From Heligmosomoides polygyrus polygyrus (lineage: Eukaryota; Nematoda; Chromadorea; Rhabditida; Heligmosomidae): a DNA stretch of 64,000 nucleotides. Below the pieces are notes generated by a model, which made no database searches, was not told the origin of the DNA, and saw nothing but the letters and a program-made list of their open reading frames with translations. Shown piece by piece: positions 33,901 through 41,045 of the stretch. The stretch spans positions 62,274,034-62,338,033 of the forward strand of contig OX377202.1 of the NCBI GenBank assembly GCA_947396885.1, given 5' to 3'. Positions within the stretch are counted from its first letter, which is position 1. Every line of letters begins with the position of its first letter. The position numbers and the translations under genes are program-made.

Positions 33901-36463
33901 CGTTATTAGAAATTTCGGCTGTAATTCCTCCATTAAATCTGGTCCTAGGACTCACAAGATAAAAACCACCCAAATGCATTTCACCATCTCGCTTATCGAG
34001 AAGGGTACTTGTAGTCAGAAGCACAAGGTAACCTTTATGAAATAGCAAGTGGCTACCAGTGGACGGTGGAAATGGGAGCATCCGACAGAATATAGCGCAT
34101 CATTGGGCTTCCTATCGATCTCGTCCAACACCACAGCTGATGGCTGGTAACCTCTAAATCAGTCGCAGCACCTATGCGGGCTACCATGGTGGCGCGCCCA
34201 GTCGAGGTATCCAGCAAGGGAGGGTCTGAAGCGCATGCCCGAACTGGGGGAGCGAGTCATATAGGTAGAATCCCACCCCACAATTGGTATAAGAATGTGT
34301 TTAGTATTTGCAATGTTGTTAAATCCAAGGAGCACAGGGCCCTTGAAATTACTATGGAATCGGCGCCTCTCGATGCACTGCTGGCAAGTCGCTCGGGGGC
34401 AGTGGATAGTGGCGTCGCACCATTCGAAGGTGTCAAGGATTCGATGTCCTCCTGCGTTGTGCCATTTTTTCATTTCAACTGACTGGTTGACATTTGAGGG
34501 ATTCCCATGTCTACACAATCTCAGACTTTTTCTGCTCCTTTTGCAGCTGTATGCTGTTGAGTGTAACTTTTGCGACTTGTTTATTGCTGACCGATCTTTA
34601 ACCACAAGGCAATGAAAAAGGTATTCATCATTGTGATGCTTGAATGTTAAGCACAAGAGATACACAGGCACAAAGTATTTGAAGCAGGACTAGTAACAAT
34701 AGAGCTTGTAGCGTTATACGATCGGAGAGCGTATAAAGCTACAAGCCCTTTACAGCTTTTCCCGACATGGACTGATGAAATCGGACCCTCCTGCCCGGAT
34801 TTTCAAAGAGACCAGAATGTAACGTCGTATAACCAGATGTTACGCGACCTAATATAATTGAAAAACCCCTCGTCGGCTGACTGGATCTGGTCTGTGGCAC
34901 CCGAAGGTATAGTCCGAATAGTCAAGGTCTTCCCTCGGGATATAGTAAATTGAATCACCACGTGATTCGAGAAGCCCGCCATAAGTCCAGAATAACCGTA
35001 CAACGGTCGGGCATCTGTGGGACGAAGACATGTGCAAAGAAGCAGAGCATAGTAGAAAAGCAAAGAAGGGGTGCAGAGCATGTTGAATATCTTTCGTATT
35101 ACCTTTTGCTTAAAAACGGTCAGTAAAAAAGAAGTCGAAGGAAGTTAGCCCTCTCCCCCTCAGTATACAGCTGCAAAATGCGCAGATACCGCCTGAAAAT
35201 TGTCTAGACGTCAAAGCCCCTTAAATCTCACTCAGTCAGTTAAAATGCAAAACACTACAACGCAGGAGAACGGAACCCCCTCGCATGGAGCAACGCCACT
35301 ATCCACTGTCCCCGAGCGACTTGACGGCAGTGGCATCGCGGGCGTACATGACCCCCTGCACACGTGAGGCGCCGATTCCATAGTAACTTCAGGGACGAAG
35401 TACTACATGGCTTTGACTACTTGGCAAAAACGAAACACACGTTCACACTTTTTGAGCTGTGGGGATTGCTCCTATATGACTCGCTCTCCCAGTTCAGATA
35501 TACGCTTCATACCGTTCCCTTGAAAGGGGTATGGGATGTAAGGGATAAGGGTTGCAGGGGACGTAATCTCCGGACCCGGTCGAAGCAAGAGTCCCCTCTC
35601 TTCTGTGGCTCCCGCCGTCATTGAATCTATCAACGGCACAACAAGCTTGATAAGCTAACCTATATCACTGCATGTGTGATTGCCTTTTTCGTACGTTTTT
35701 CCTCTTACAAATGTTTCTGGACTGTTATAAAGCTTTGTTTTGTCCATCATGACAATGAACGAGGAAAACAGGATTTCGGAAAAATTCAAGGCAATCACGT
35801 CAACGCAAATTCATAAAATCATGTCCAAAACTTTGCTTGTAAAGTACGCTTACTCTAACTCACCTAAAGCCATGAAGACTTCCTGCATAGAGGCAACTGT
35901 CCCACGAATGTCTGGGGGTGCACATTCGATTATCCAAACGGTTGCACTTACGTTGCTTACGCCGCACGCTAACGCCCTGAACCAGAGCAGAGTAGTCGAA
36001 TGAACATGATGAAAGCAACGCTGTCGCCACGTACCACAAAATCCTTGCCACATATATCAACTCGAATGCAGGGAAGCAAGGTTTGGCAGCCGCGCTGAGA
36101 ACTGTTGCGGGAATGCACACTGCATTGGCGAGAATCGTCGCTCCCTTCCTTCCGATCCTTTTGCATAAGTAGCCAGCAATAAACTGCCCGAAGATCATCG
36201 ATATTGGAAAGCAGATATTTAGAAAAGACCACATCATGTCCTGCAATTGGTAAAAGGTGAGGGGACGACTCTTTGGTTGGATGTGAACAGCTGACCAGCG
36301 TAGCGGCCTCAATGGGATGACCGGTCCGGTAAATCCATGACTCGTTGATGAATGACTGAAGTTGAATGTATGGCTGATTGAGTACGGAAGCAATGTAGCC
36401 TTGCTGGAACCCCGACGAGAGGCAGAGAGCGAGGGAGAGAACTTGAATGGACAACGTGGGCAT
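9741..36463 (-). CDS. SLC2-type MFS sugar transporter, N-terminal half over four exons (partial)
   Basis: Spliced from 36463-36296, 36240-36035, 35976-35864 and 9904-9741. All introns are GT-AG with consistent phases (0, 2, 1): 55, 58 and 25,959 bp. The product starts with TM1 (LALCLSSGFQQGYIASVLNQ), then TM2 (ICFPISMIFGQFIAGYL), the MFS loop signature CKRIGRKGA, TM3, TM4 (RILWALACGVSNVSATVW), an ECAPPDIRGTVASMQ loop like the SLC2 E(I)xPxxxRG segment, TM5-6, and WESPQYIMQ, equivalent to the PESPR motif that closes the N-terminal half. The family carries hexoses by facilitated diffusion across the plasma membrane. The C-terminal six helices are not visible, so the gene either continues left of the window or is truncated. 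Substrate is unknown. Confidence 0.88.
10556..11497. mobile_element. pogo/Tigger-like DNA transposon remnant (942 bp)
   Basis: TIRs CAGTACCCTCCCGTGATAAC and CAGTTTCCTCTCGTTATAAC, flanked by TA on both sides, fit the CAGT...CCTC termini of Tigger/pogo elements. Internal GTTATAACGCGA blocks repeat near both ends. No transposase frame is visible, so it is non-autonomous. Confidence 0.7.
11500..12115. other. No recognisable gene
   Basis: AT-rich sequence without coding or repeat structure that I can identify. Confidence 0.5.
12120..13630 (+). pseudogene. RTE-type LINE relic (plus strand)
   Basis: Successive frames show endonuclease pieces (ITSMERF, then TIVNTSFQKRESHLISFYKK and IDFVLVR), the linker VNEKAQEKKRLYHALFGDKT, KFFGINDENSHLL, then, after loss of most of the RT, LLYAEDVMPASED (YADD changed to YAED) and LERFGLKCNVNKTGYL. 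Many frameshifts and stops; the catalytic box is mutated. Confidence 0.85.
13651..14374. mobile_element. TIR element with 9-bp TSD and internal tandem repeats
   Basis: Perfect 9-bp direct repeats TTTTTCAAC (13642-13650 and 14375-14383) flank inverted ends that begin GATCGTGGTTATTCTTCC and GATGGCGGCTATTCTTCC and match for about 36 bp through CGCCGCGAGCG. A 9-bp TSD fits Mutator-like (or Merlin-like) elements. The centre is a 113-bp tandem array. No transposase. Confidence 0.8.
13810..14165. repeat. 113-bp tandem repeat, about 3 copies
   Basis: Units start near 13812, 13925 and 14038, with a truncated fourth. Each holds the palindrome ATTCTGCGCTCTTCGAGCG. The period is not a multiple of 3, so frames shift from unit to unit and apparent repeat proteins are artefacts. 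Confidence 0.92.
14622..15631. other. No recognisable gene
   Basis: Nothing with family resemblance. An open minus-strand frame at 15649-15386 has no recognisable domain. Confidence 0.45.
15632..15790. repeat. Palindromic MITE, copy A
   Basis: Ends GGCCGGATTCATCAAC and GTTGATGAATCTGGCC are inverted repeats; inner arms GGGTATGCGG and CCGCAGG also pair. About 160 bp. Same family at 49539-49701 and 55943-56077. Confidence 0.85.
15791..16885. other. No recognisable gene; AT-rich right half
   Basis: 16150-16885 is AT-rich with simple stretches. No coding or repeat family seen. Confidence 0.5.
16930..17035 (-). repeat. tRNA-derived SINE-like sequence
   Basis: On the minus strand GGTGCGGGTTCGAGTCCAGC contains a perfect pol III B box (GGTTCGAGTCC), and GATGTAATGGCGTAGAGACT upstream resembles a degenerate A box. 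The acceptor stem does not pair well, so a functional tRNA is unlikely; a SINE head or tRNA relic is more likely. Confidence 0.45.
17200..18330. repeat. Degraded fragment of the long-inverted-repeat family
   Basis: Aligns by eye, same orientation, with the right arm of the 36996-42405 element: GGCAGCTAGGGAG versus GGCAGCTCGGTAG, GGCCGTTAGCTCACCGGG versus GGCCATTAGCTCGTCGCG, GAAATTGTCAAAAAATCGAT. A CACTCGATTGATAGGTTCGA block with TCTATATGCATTG recurs three times near 17710, 17850 and 18050. Confidence 0.65.
18720..18865 (-). repeat. Retroelement end with hammerhead-like motif
   Basis: The minus strand reads CGACGAATCGGTCGAAACGTC followed by ATGCCAATAAAAGTTCCACC and TTCGTGGCACGAAAG. The same string, diverged, occurs on the plus strand at 28015-28090. 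GGTC-GAAAC-GTC after a CAAAGA (CTGAAGA in a better copy) resembles a hammerhead core, as in PLE pseudo-LTRs. Confidence 0.4.
18928..18990 (-). pseudogene. RTE LINE C-terminal scrap
   Basis: Encodes DTLHVDLKGAGIHTDQAS, equivalent to DTLHLDLKIAGVHLYQ in the copy ending at 5403. Only the last part of the ORF is kept. Confidence 0.7.
19000..20009. other. AT-rich interval
   Basis: Very AT-rich. Contains a GGTGATCAGCTGACGGTGAT palindrome cluster at 19390-19440. Likely 3' part or flank of the PLE; no coding seen. Confidence 0.5.
20010..22320 (-). pseudogene. Penelope-like element, probable Naiad type
   Basis: In order on the minus strand: SKELFWIKLLNSAYLFGLND, which resembles the end of an N-terminal GIY-YIG domain; ENAFVTGNVQN; HIITGDLNIIENQKVKEILR; the RT fingers KNPIKFRFITGAYNSSIKP; YSADFTDMFTNL (motif A); YCSFAGMIYLQNKGVPQGDN with FSP (motif B); FRYIDDIL (motif C, DD intact); and a thumb FSKFEHFCCKIKEMYNLFIG. 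Coding is AT-rich and broken by several frameshifts. The GIY-YIG-like remnant ahead of the RT rather than after it fits Naiad/Chlamys-type permuted PLEs. Its 5' part is cut by the RTE that begins at 22325. Confidence 0.72.
20267..20326 (-). repeat. 30-bp in-frame duplication inside the PLE RT
   Basis: CCTCAGAATCAGCATGTGGA occurs at 20268 and again 30 bp later with the flanking bases, giving RFPHADSEVS twice in the protein. Exactly ten codons, so the frame is kept. Confidence 0.9.
22325..25270 (-). pseudogene. Nearly full-length RTE-type LINE
   Basis: From about 25200 leftward: LNVGMLTG and LAEALERRRVDL, endonuclease (VIAGDLSDHAG, SHNLIIANTVFRNRDSHLVS, IDFILVKHRDRKL), linker, the RT with STTIPIW, CTNYRPIRLLSHGMKIFERI, a degenerate palm, LMYADDVMLAIEEKSELERQ (YADD intact), TTDVNETEFIKINGTVL, YAMYGAECWPATKEVQTRL, and GLNIDVPVKRPRRRP near 22325. 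At least six frame changes. A 216-bp MITE interrupts it at 23091-23306. The last ~40 codons are missing where it meets the PLE. Confidence 0.9.
23091..23306. mobile_element. 216-bp MITE inserted in the RTE RT
   Basis: Flanked by perfect CTCGCAC repeats (23084-23090 and 23307-23313). Ends TCAGGGGACGGTCAGGAGG and, reversed, GGCAGCGCGACAGGAGG form an imperfect TIR. Removing it rejoins RTE coding between the PKSS and AGTS(A)EFPISVG segments. Superfamily not assigned. Confidence 0.78.
25340..26300 (+). pseudogene. CR1/Jockey-like non-LTR reverse transcriptase, 5'-truncated
   Basis: An open frame of about 210 codons gives GGVLSPLLFNIFTAEIADVM (motif B side) and KVCPDDVKIYK, where the usual Y/FADD reads CPDD, then LGWAKRWQLPLSNQKTVVLH and YKTYKRPLIESSVSVFAP, the classic LINE thumb. 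After a stop at 26025 it resumes as VHRLLYFTTDTGPCRFF and GYSYLGQE. 5' truncation, one stop and an altered active-site box mark it dead. It ends in a short microsatellite. Confidence 0.82.
26405..26458 (+). repeat. 3' microsatellite tail of the CR1/Jockey-like LINE
   Basis: AATAAAACAG followed by about 7 units of (TAACAA)n-type repeat, as expected for the 3' terminus of several non-LTR clades. Confidence 0.75.
26636..27891 (+). mobile_element. Complete mariner element, transposase dead
   Basis: TIRs GGTTGGAAAAAAAGTCTCTT and its inverse (GGTTGGAAAAAAAGTCTTTT), flanked by TA on both sides; 1256 bp, normal mariner length. The transposase begins at ATG 26812 (MPDLPHGRFQHGILHEF) and reads TGLDDSELHHLLRTDS, QLAEKLEVSH, then the catalytic core. 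The first catalytic Asp is replaced (VTGEESWVLY instead of VTGDE), the second (LHDGAKPH) and third (YSPDLAPSDYHLF, D34D spacing) remain. Several frameshifts and a stop near 27493. Lies in intron 3 of the transporter gene. Confidence 0.95.
28012..28095 (+). repeat. Second copy of the hammerhead-like retroelement end
   Basis: CTCTGAAGGCGGTC...GTCAGGCCAATAAAAG and CTCGTGGCAC match the 18720-18865 minus-strand copy. This copy has the proper CTGAAG but GAAA has become GGGG, so the core is inactive here. Confidence 0.4.
28440..28990. repeat. Tandem ~175-bp subrepeats in the foldback arm
   Basis: CCCTACCATCTCCTATA followed by TCTATCGAATGA and ATATCAGTTTTTATTTATAT repeats three times (about 28450, 28625, 28795). 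Inverted equivalents occur at 29450-29810 in the other arm. Confidence 0.8.
29814..31614. mobile_element. hAT-family element (1801 bp) with 8-bp TSD
   Basis: Perfect 8-bp direct repeat GTTCAGAT (29806-29813 and 31615-31622) flanks TIRs CAGGGGTGTGCGTAA and, reversed, CAGGGGTATGCGTAA. Both subterminal regions stutter CGTAAATCGTAAATCG. 8-bp TSD and CAGGG termini are hAT features. No hAT transposase is recognisable; the interior carries unrelated open frames on the minus strand. Confidence 0.9.
30628..31416 (-). CDS. Unrecognised open frames inside the hAT element
   Basis: The frame at 31416-31003 (137 codons) begins with a signal-peptide-like MLFPIYFFMFCCGAVTEQ and continues FSQLVHHIYDSFQCTRELMQ and GILDLTGGCGVTLNCWKEY, Cys-bearing and protein-like. 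A second piece (TGKVRNLTCASKPVSEVNAE) lies at about 30810-30640 and could be joined by an intron ending at TCCGTTTAG (about 30841). Not a transposase I know. A captured host gene fragment is possible; function unknown. Confidence 0.3.
31881..33785. other. Unassigned interval with weak ORFs
   Basis: Open frames at 31807-32094 (+), 32905-32612 (-) and 33725-33330 (-, 131 codons, WYLRQAINRNLSVFLRSVN) show no recognised domain. 33270-33345 stutters CCGTTATCCG, resembling a transposon subterminal region. Confidence 0.4.
33791..33954. repeat. Palindromic MITE
   Basis: GGGCCAGATTCATC...ATTACAGCCGAAATT at the left pairs with AATTTCGGCTGTAATT...AAATCTGGTCC at the right. Ends resemble, but are distinct from, the GGGGCCGGATTCATCAAC family. 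Confidence 0.65.
34199..35526. repeat. Inverted repeat pair (arms ~230 bp)
   Basis: The left arm (34199-34425) and right arm (35275-35526) pair in inverted orientation: GAACTGGGGGAGCGAGTCAT versus its reverse at 35477-35497, TTACTATGGAATCGGCGCCT, and AGTCGCTCGGGG with CAGTGGATAGTGGCG. About 80% similar by eye. The 850-bp interior includes the ORF at 34803-35081. Could be two copies of one repeat or arms of one element. Confidence 0.7.
34803..35081 (-). CDS. Candidate small secreted protein (92 aa), unrecognised
   Basis: Starts MLCTPSLLFYYALLLCTCLR, a strong signal-peptide profile with possible cleavage near PTDA-RP, then a basic and hydrophobic tail ending LYDVTFWSL. A second open frame overlaps (GGLLESRGDSIYYIPREDLD), so splicing into it is conceivable. 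No family recognised. It lies between inverted repeat arms, inside the transporter's large intron and on the same strand, so it may be a nested gene or chance. Confidence 0.3.
   Translation of the reverse strand: MLCTPSLLFYYALLLCTCLRPTDARPLYGYSGLMAGFSNHVVIQFTISRGKTLTIRTIPSGATDQIQSADEGFFNYIRSRNIWLYDVTFWSL
35864..35976 (-). CDS. SLC2-type transporter exon 3
   Basis: 113 bp from the acceptor TGGTTCAG to a consensus donor TTTAG|GTGAGT; phase 2 in, phase 1 out. Encodes TM4 and the conserved IIECAPPDIRGTVAS segment. Its donor pairs in phase only with the distant exon at 9904. Confidence 0.9.
36035..36240 (-). CDS. SLC2-type transporter exon 2
   Basis: 206 bp starting after CAATTGCAG with DMMWSFLN; holds TM2, the GYLCKRIGRKG loop and TM3, and ends in phase 2 at TTTGTG|GTACGT. 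The reading frame runs on past the donor, but splicing here restores the conserved RILW-ALACG junction. Confidence 0.88.
36296..36463 (-). CDS. SLC2-type transporter exon 1
   Basis: 56 codons from ATG at 36463 to a phase-0 donor (CTG|GTCAGC). The donor is non-consensus after GT, but phase and the 55-bp intron fit. Encodes TM1 and the first external loop (INESWIYRTGHPIEAATL). An acceptor lies 10 bp upstream of the ATG. Confidence 0.8.
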
Positions 36464-36480
36464 TACGGCCCTTCTGAAAA
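36464..36480 (-). promoter_or_regulatory. Probable trans-splice acceptor of the transporter
   Basis: CTTTTCAG followed 10 bp later by the initiator ATG, the spacing typical for SL1 trans-spliced nematode mRNAs (consensus TTTTCAG). It could instead be an ordinary acceptor from an undetected upstream exon. Confidence 0.5.
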
Positions 36481-36516
36481 GCGTTGTTGCCCTTATAACT
36501 GTACATCTATGTACTA

Positions 36517-36995
36517 GGTCGTTGCATATGAAATGGCCGATTTTGCTACCTCAATTTCTGGTCAATCTTTTGTGGCTACGAATGTTCACTTTTCAGGCAT
36601 TTCATATAGTTCCTGAAACCGCATAATCTCCGCTTGCTTTCTTACCACTTATAGGTTCTGTGACATAATTACTGACATAGTTGCCTACTGCCGGGTTTTC
36701 GACGTCGTTCTTACAGTATAAATTAGCGTGATATTTTGGTGCTCTGCTTATATGAATGGAAAGTGGACACAACGCCGCGGCCGCAGCTCCTAATATAACA
36801 GCTCCATTTGGGCAGGATTTCGCTAAGGAACACACAATTCGCCACTGGTTCGAAAGGTTTCGATCTGGGGAAGAAATTCTTGAAGATGAAGACCGAGCTA
36901 GGCCACCATTACTCCTTAACGACGGCCGACTCAAACCATAGTGGAAGCGGATCCGCTTCAAATCGTGAGAGATCTAGCACAGCATAGCTACAGTA
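36517..36995 (+). pseudogene. Mariner transposase, 5' part
   Basis: TIR GGTCGTTGCATATGAAATGG follows a TA at 36515-36516. Coding remains FGQDFAKEHTIRHWFERFRSGEEIL and DEDRARPPLLLNDGRL, then VRDLAQHSY in another frame, the helix-turn-helix part of the transposase. It is interrupted by the 5.4-kb element at 36996 and resumes at 42406. Same family as the 50333-51086 copy by its TIR. Confidence 0.85.
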
Positions 36996-37730
36996 CCACG
37001 CATGTCCTTTGGTCAATTGCCGAAAAAGCCGCTTTGGAGTGTTCGAAAGCGGCTTTTTTAAATACCTTTTTAAAAGTCACGTACTTGTGAAAATAAGCAC
37101 ACATTTGAGGTCAGCAGTTTAAGCTATATCTTTTGGCATAAAAATCTCAGTAGAGTTGAACAATGTGTATAGGCCCAACACAATCAATCGAGTGGGCGAG
37201 CAACAGATTGTAGAGCGAGGAACAGATTGTGGTGTGACCGTTTGAGAGTTTTATTGGATATTCTCAGCCGCCCTTCCCAGGAACTGTTCTGAAACTGTCC
37301 AGCTTGCTTTTGGAGTGCGCCGTGAGCAATGCATACAGAAGAAGACCTATCAATCCAGCGGGTCGACCGCTCGCAAGTGCACGTGCCGGCGAGTTCGTAG
37401 CGCAATATCTATCAAGTTTGCAACTCGAGGACATTGTAGGAGGCACAAATTTCTTAGTGTGATCTAAAGCACAACCGTGCAGTTGATGAATGGTCCAAGT
37501 TACAGCGCTGCGAAAATGCGGGTGAGGCTTGTGTGCCGCATTTTTTCCGATTTCGGTGGGCCACTGCGGGAAGACGCGACGAGCTAATGGCCCCGAAATG
37601 CTTGAACGAGCAGAAGACTGAAGACTCTTTGCGATAACTTGCTCACAGCTACCGAGCTGCCGGAACTGCCTTAGCTCCATTTGCTATTTTAGGGCGGCGG
37701 AAGGGAGCTGCAAAGTTTCGTCGGCCCTTA

Positions 37731-38152
37731 GGCCTATGGTATAGTCCCGCGGAAGTAACCGCGGAACGGGAATAATCTAGCCAGGACCCAACGCGCGCCC
37801 AATAGCCGCACTCCGCAACGCCCATTTTCCGCGGATTGTCGGTGGCGGTCGGTGGACGGGCTGGTATACTTCCCGTCCGCCGACCGACCCCGCCGACCGA
37901 CAACCTCCCGCGGTGCAATGCACCGTGGGAGGTTGTCGGTCTGTGTTATCAAGAATGTTATCAAAAAATAAACGTGGGCCAATTCGAAAGCGACCGATTC
38001 CGTGAACTTGGAACGTTCCTAGTTCACGGAATGATAAGCGCGCTCCAATGCGGTTATCATTCAGTGTCGGCCGCCGACCGTACTGGTCGGCGACCGCATT
38101 CCGCGGTGCACCTTCCGTCCGCGGACGTCCCGCGGGGACTATACCATAGGCC
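37731..38152. mobile_element. 422-bp PIF/Harbinger-type MITE
   Basis: Flanked by TTA on both sides (37728-37730, 38153-38155); TIR GGCCTATGGTATAGTCCCGC pairs with the reverse end. Interior rich in CGGTCGG/CCGACCG repeats. The opposite arm of the host element, at about 41660-41675, has the uninterrupted CGGCCCTTACTCGCCC, a direct empty site. Confidence 0.92.
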
Positions 38153-38312
38153 TTACTCGCCCATGTTTACGTCTTCGACACTCGCAATAACACCGTTAGC
38201 TTCAGCACAAAATGCTCTATTGAACGATGTCAATCTCTACCAATTTCAGACGAATCGATTTTTTGACAATTTCCCATCAAGGGAAAGGCTGCTTGGCGCC
38301 GCGGCTGACGTA

Positions 38313-38795
38313 CGATGACGTCATCGAAAATCGATATTTTCGAAATTGGCCAAATTTTCTTGTCCATAATTATCTAGGTGGTTATTTGAAACGTTGGTTA
38401 CGAATCCGACCTCCGTTTTTGAAAATTCGGTCGATTTCGGTAGGTTTTCGATTTTCTTCTGGATAACTGAGGGTGGTCGGGTCAGGATCACTGATTTTGC
38501 TCAAACTTCGTATAGATAGATGTGGGGACTTATTCGGGGTACCAAACACGATGCCGAAGTCCATTTGTACGATTACAGTAGGAGACCAGTCATACCGATA
38601 GCTCAGGGTGATCGGTGACCTTGACCTGACTCGACCACCCTCAGTTATCCAGAAGAAGAAAAAACGAAACCAAACCGAATTCGGCAGAATTTTTTAAAAC
38701 GCACGTCGGAATCGTAATCAGCGTTCCAAATAACACCTAGGTGATTTTGGACGAGAAAATTTGGCCAATTTCGAAAATATCGATTTTCGATGACG
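38313..38795. repeat. Near-perfect palindrome
   Basis: GATGACGTCATCGAAAATCG...CCAAATTTTCTTGTCC on the left is repeated inverted at 38750-38795, and TGAGGGTGGTCG at 38468 pairs with CGACCACCCTCA at 38633. Beyond it on both sides the host repeat continues in inverted orientation, so the palindrome extends outwards, weakly, to about 37690 and 39040. Confidence 0.88.
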
Positions 38796-39036
38796 TCATC
38801 ACCCGCGCAGGCTCGGCCTAGGCCGCCCACGGCCTCGATGAGAAATTGTGAAAAAATCGATTTTTCTGGGATTGTTACCTTCCCTAAAATTGATACCTTT
38901 CGATAGAGCTTTTCGAGCAGAGTAGAATAGTGTCATTAAGAGTGTCGAAAACTCCAACATGGGCGAGTAAGGGCGCAGGAAATTTCAACCACGAATAAGA
39001 CGCCCTAAAATGGCGGCTGGAGCTAAGGCGGTTTTA

Positions 39037-39179
39037 GCCCCCCCCCCAGACTTCTGCGGCGTTGCCGCTGCCCTATCCTTCATCGTAGAGCAGGGACGCA
39101 GAGCTCGCCGCCAGCGGCGTCCCTGCCCTATCCTTAACCACAGCGGCGAGCGGCGTTGCCGCAGAAGTCTGTGGGGCCT
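39037..39179. mobile_element. 143-bp MITE, TTA target site
   Basis: TTA at 39034-39036 and 39180-39182; ends GCCCCCCCCCCAGACTTCTG and, reversed, AGGCCCCACAGACTTCTG. Inner GCGGCGTTGCCGC blocks. PIF/Harbinger-like by TSD. Confidence 0.65.
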
Positions 39180-39489
39180 TTAGGCAGCTAGAGAGCTGTG
39201 AGCGCTTCACCATAAAGCACCTTAAGTGGTCCGCTTCTCTGTGGATTTGCAGGTCGTTAGCTCTCCGGGTCTTTCCGCAAGCGTCGACTGAATTTGGAAA
39301 AAATCGTGTCGCACAAGACTAACCTGCACCAAGCTCAAGCTTGAGGCAATGTGGTGTGTGGAGAATCGCAGGGGGAGGGGTCGAACTTTGGCTCAAGGTG
39401 GTTGGGTCGTACTTCGACATGGTTCCGAAGGGAAAAATTTCGGATCAGGGATGCCTCATTCGCAAGTATTGTAAGCAGAGGTCTGCAAA

Positions 39490-41045
39490 TAAAAATAATA
39501 CTTTTAGTATTTAATTAATAAAGTTTAAAGCGAATAAATCGATTGAATAAAGATTTTTTAGGCATGGCAATGACATGGCAGTACCCTGTGCACCGCATTT
39601 TCTACGGAAAGAAGGCGCCATTTCTATTTGAATTTATCTAATAAAAATTTAAAAAGTTGTTGCATTAGTTGTTGTATATGGATCTCACCCAAAAATAAGT
39701 TTCAAGGAAAGGAAAAGCTTTCCTTTTTAGCAGGAAAAAAATCAGACCTCTCCTAAGCAACCTTTCATCCAATCAGGTGGAGTAATTTTCCTGAAATTTT
39801 TCTTGAAATTTTTCAAAAGCAAAATGTTCCCTGAAAAAGGCTATCACTGGAGCTGAAAATAAAGTTTACAACAGCACAGATTTTATTTAGCACTTGTTCA
39901 AAAAAAAATCAAGTCTCACCTACGAGGTCTTCCTTGCGATCATGTGAGGTCATGCCCAATTTTGTTCAGAAATAAAGATTTTTCTACGTGAACGGAACGA
40001 TCTGTAGAGCTGACATGTAACTTAAAAACGTTAATTATCATTATATATATTCTAGAATCGACCCCTTCCTAAGCGATTTTCCTTTCGATCAGGTGAGATC
40101 ATGATTAAATTTTTTTCAAAAATAAAGATTTTCTACCTGAACGGAACGATCTCTAGAACTGAAATGTAGCTCCACAAAAGCTAAATTTTTGACTGATACA
40201 TAATAAAAATGCAGCTTATCTGGAGCTATTTTCGATGTGATCAAGAAGGATGAGTCACTGGTCGTCGATGTGATTGGAAGGTGCTATACATGTACATTGT
40301 TCAACCGAGCGTTGCTCGGTCATTTTTGAGAGATGTGCAAATGCGGCCAGAACTCGGAAAACTAGAGGAAATTCTCTTTCCGATGATTTCAGAAGCGCCT
40401 CTCGATAAAGGAATCTTTATGCGCGGCCGGGGATGCGATTTTTGCTCGAAAAAATTGGAGTGGTTTTACAAAAATGGACATAACTCACTAATTTTCGAGA
40501 GCTGTGCAAACGCGGGCAGCATTCGGAAAACTAGAGAAATATTCCATCTTCTGAAGGCAAAACCAAATTTTAAAAAAATGATCTTCATGCGCGGCCGGTG
40601 GTACAATTTCTCTGCGATTTTTGCGGAAATGCTTGCCGAAAATCGTAGAGAAATCGCACCCCCCCCCGGCCGCGCATGAAAATGCCTTTCTTGAAAGACG
40701 GTTTTGTGATCATCAAAAAGAGCATCTTCTCTGGTTTTCCAGTTGCTGCCCGCATTTCACACTCTTAAAGGTAAGCGAGTTCTGCGAATCTGCGGCCTCG
40801 CAGGTAGGAGAGGTGGTCTTAACTTTTGGTGAGATCCATATACACAACTAATACAACAACTATTTAAATTTTTATTAGATAAATTTGAGTAGAAAAGACT
40901 TCTTTCTTCCGTTAGTAGAAGCGGTGCTCAGGGTGTTGCCATATCCTTGGCATGCCTAAAAAATCTTCATTTAATTGATTTATTTGCGTCAAAACATTAT
41001 TAATTGATTATTAATAAATATTTTCCTTTCTTTCACATTTTCTAA
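39490..41045. repeat. Inner inverted-repeat element, arms ~210 bp
   Basis: 39500-39705 (AAGATTTTTTAGGCATGGCA ... TATGGATCTCACC) pairs inverted with 40828-41040 (GGTGAGATCCATATACACAA ... GCATGCCTAAAAAATCTT). The interior holds diverged tandem units: AATAAAGATTTTTCTACGTG at 39970 and 40125, and CGGAAAACTAGAG with ATGCGCGGCCGG at 40340-40430 and 40520-40600. Confidence 0.8.

Larger units (their letters stand above)
9905..35863 (-). other. 25.96-kb transposon-filled intron 3 of the transporter gene
   Basis: Bounded by GTGAGT at 35863 and TTCAG at 9905. It contains the pogo-like element, three RTE copies or parts, both inverted-repeat elements at 13.7 and 28.2 kb, the PLE, the CR1-like RT, a full mariner and a hAT. 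Confidence 0.8.
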
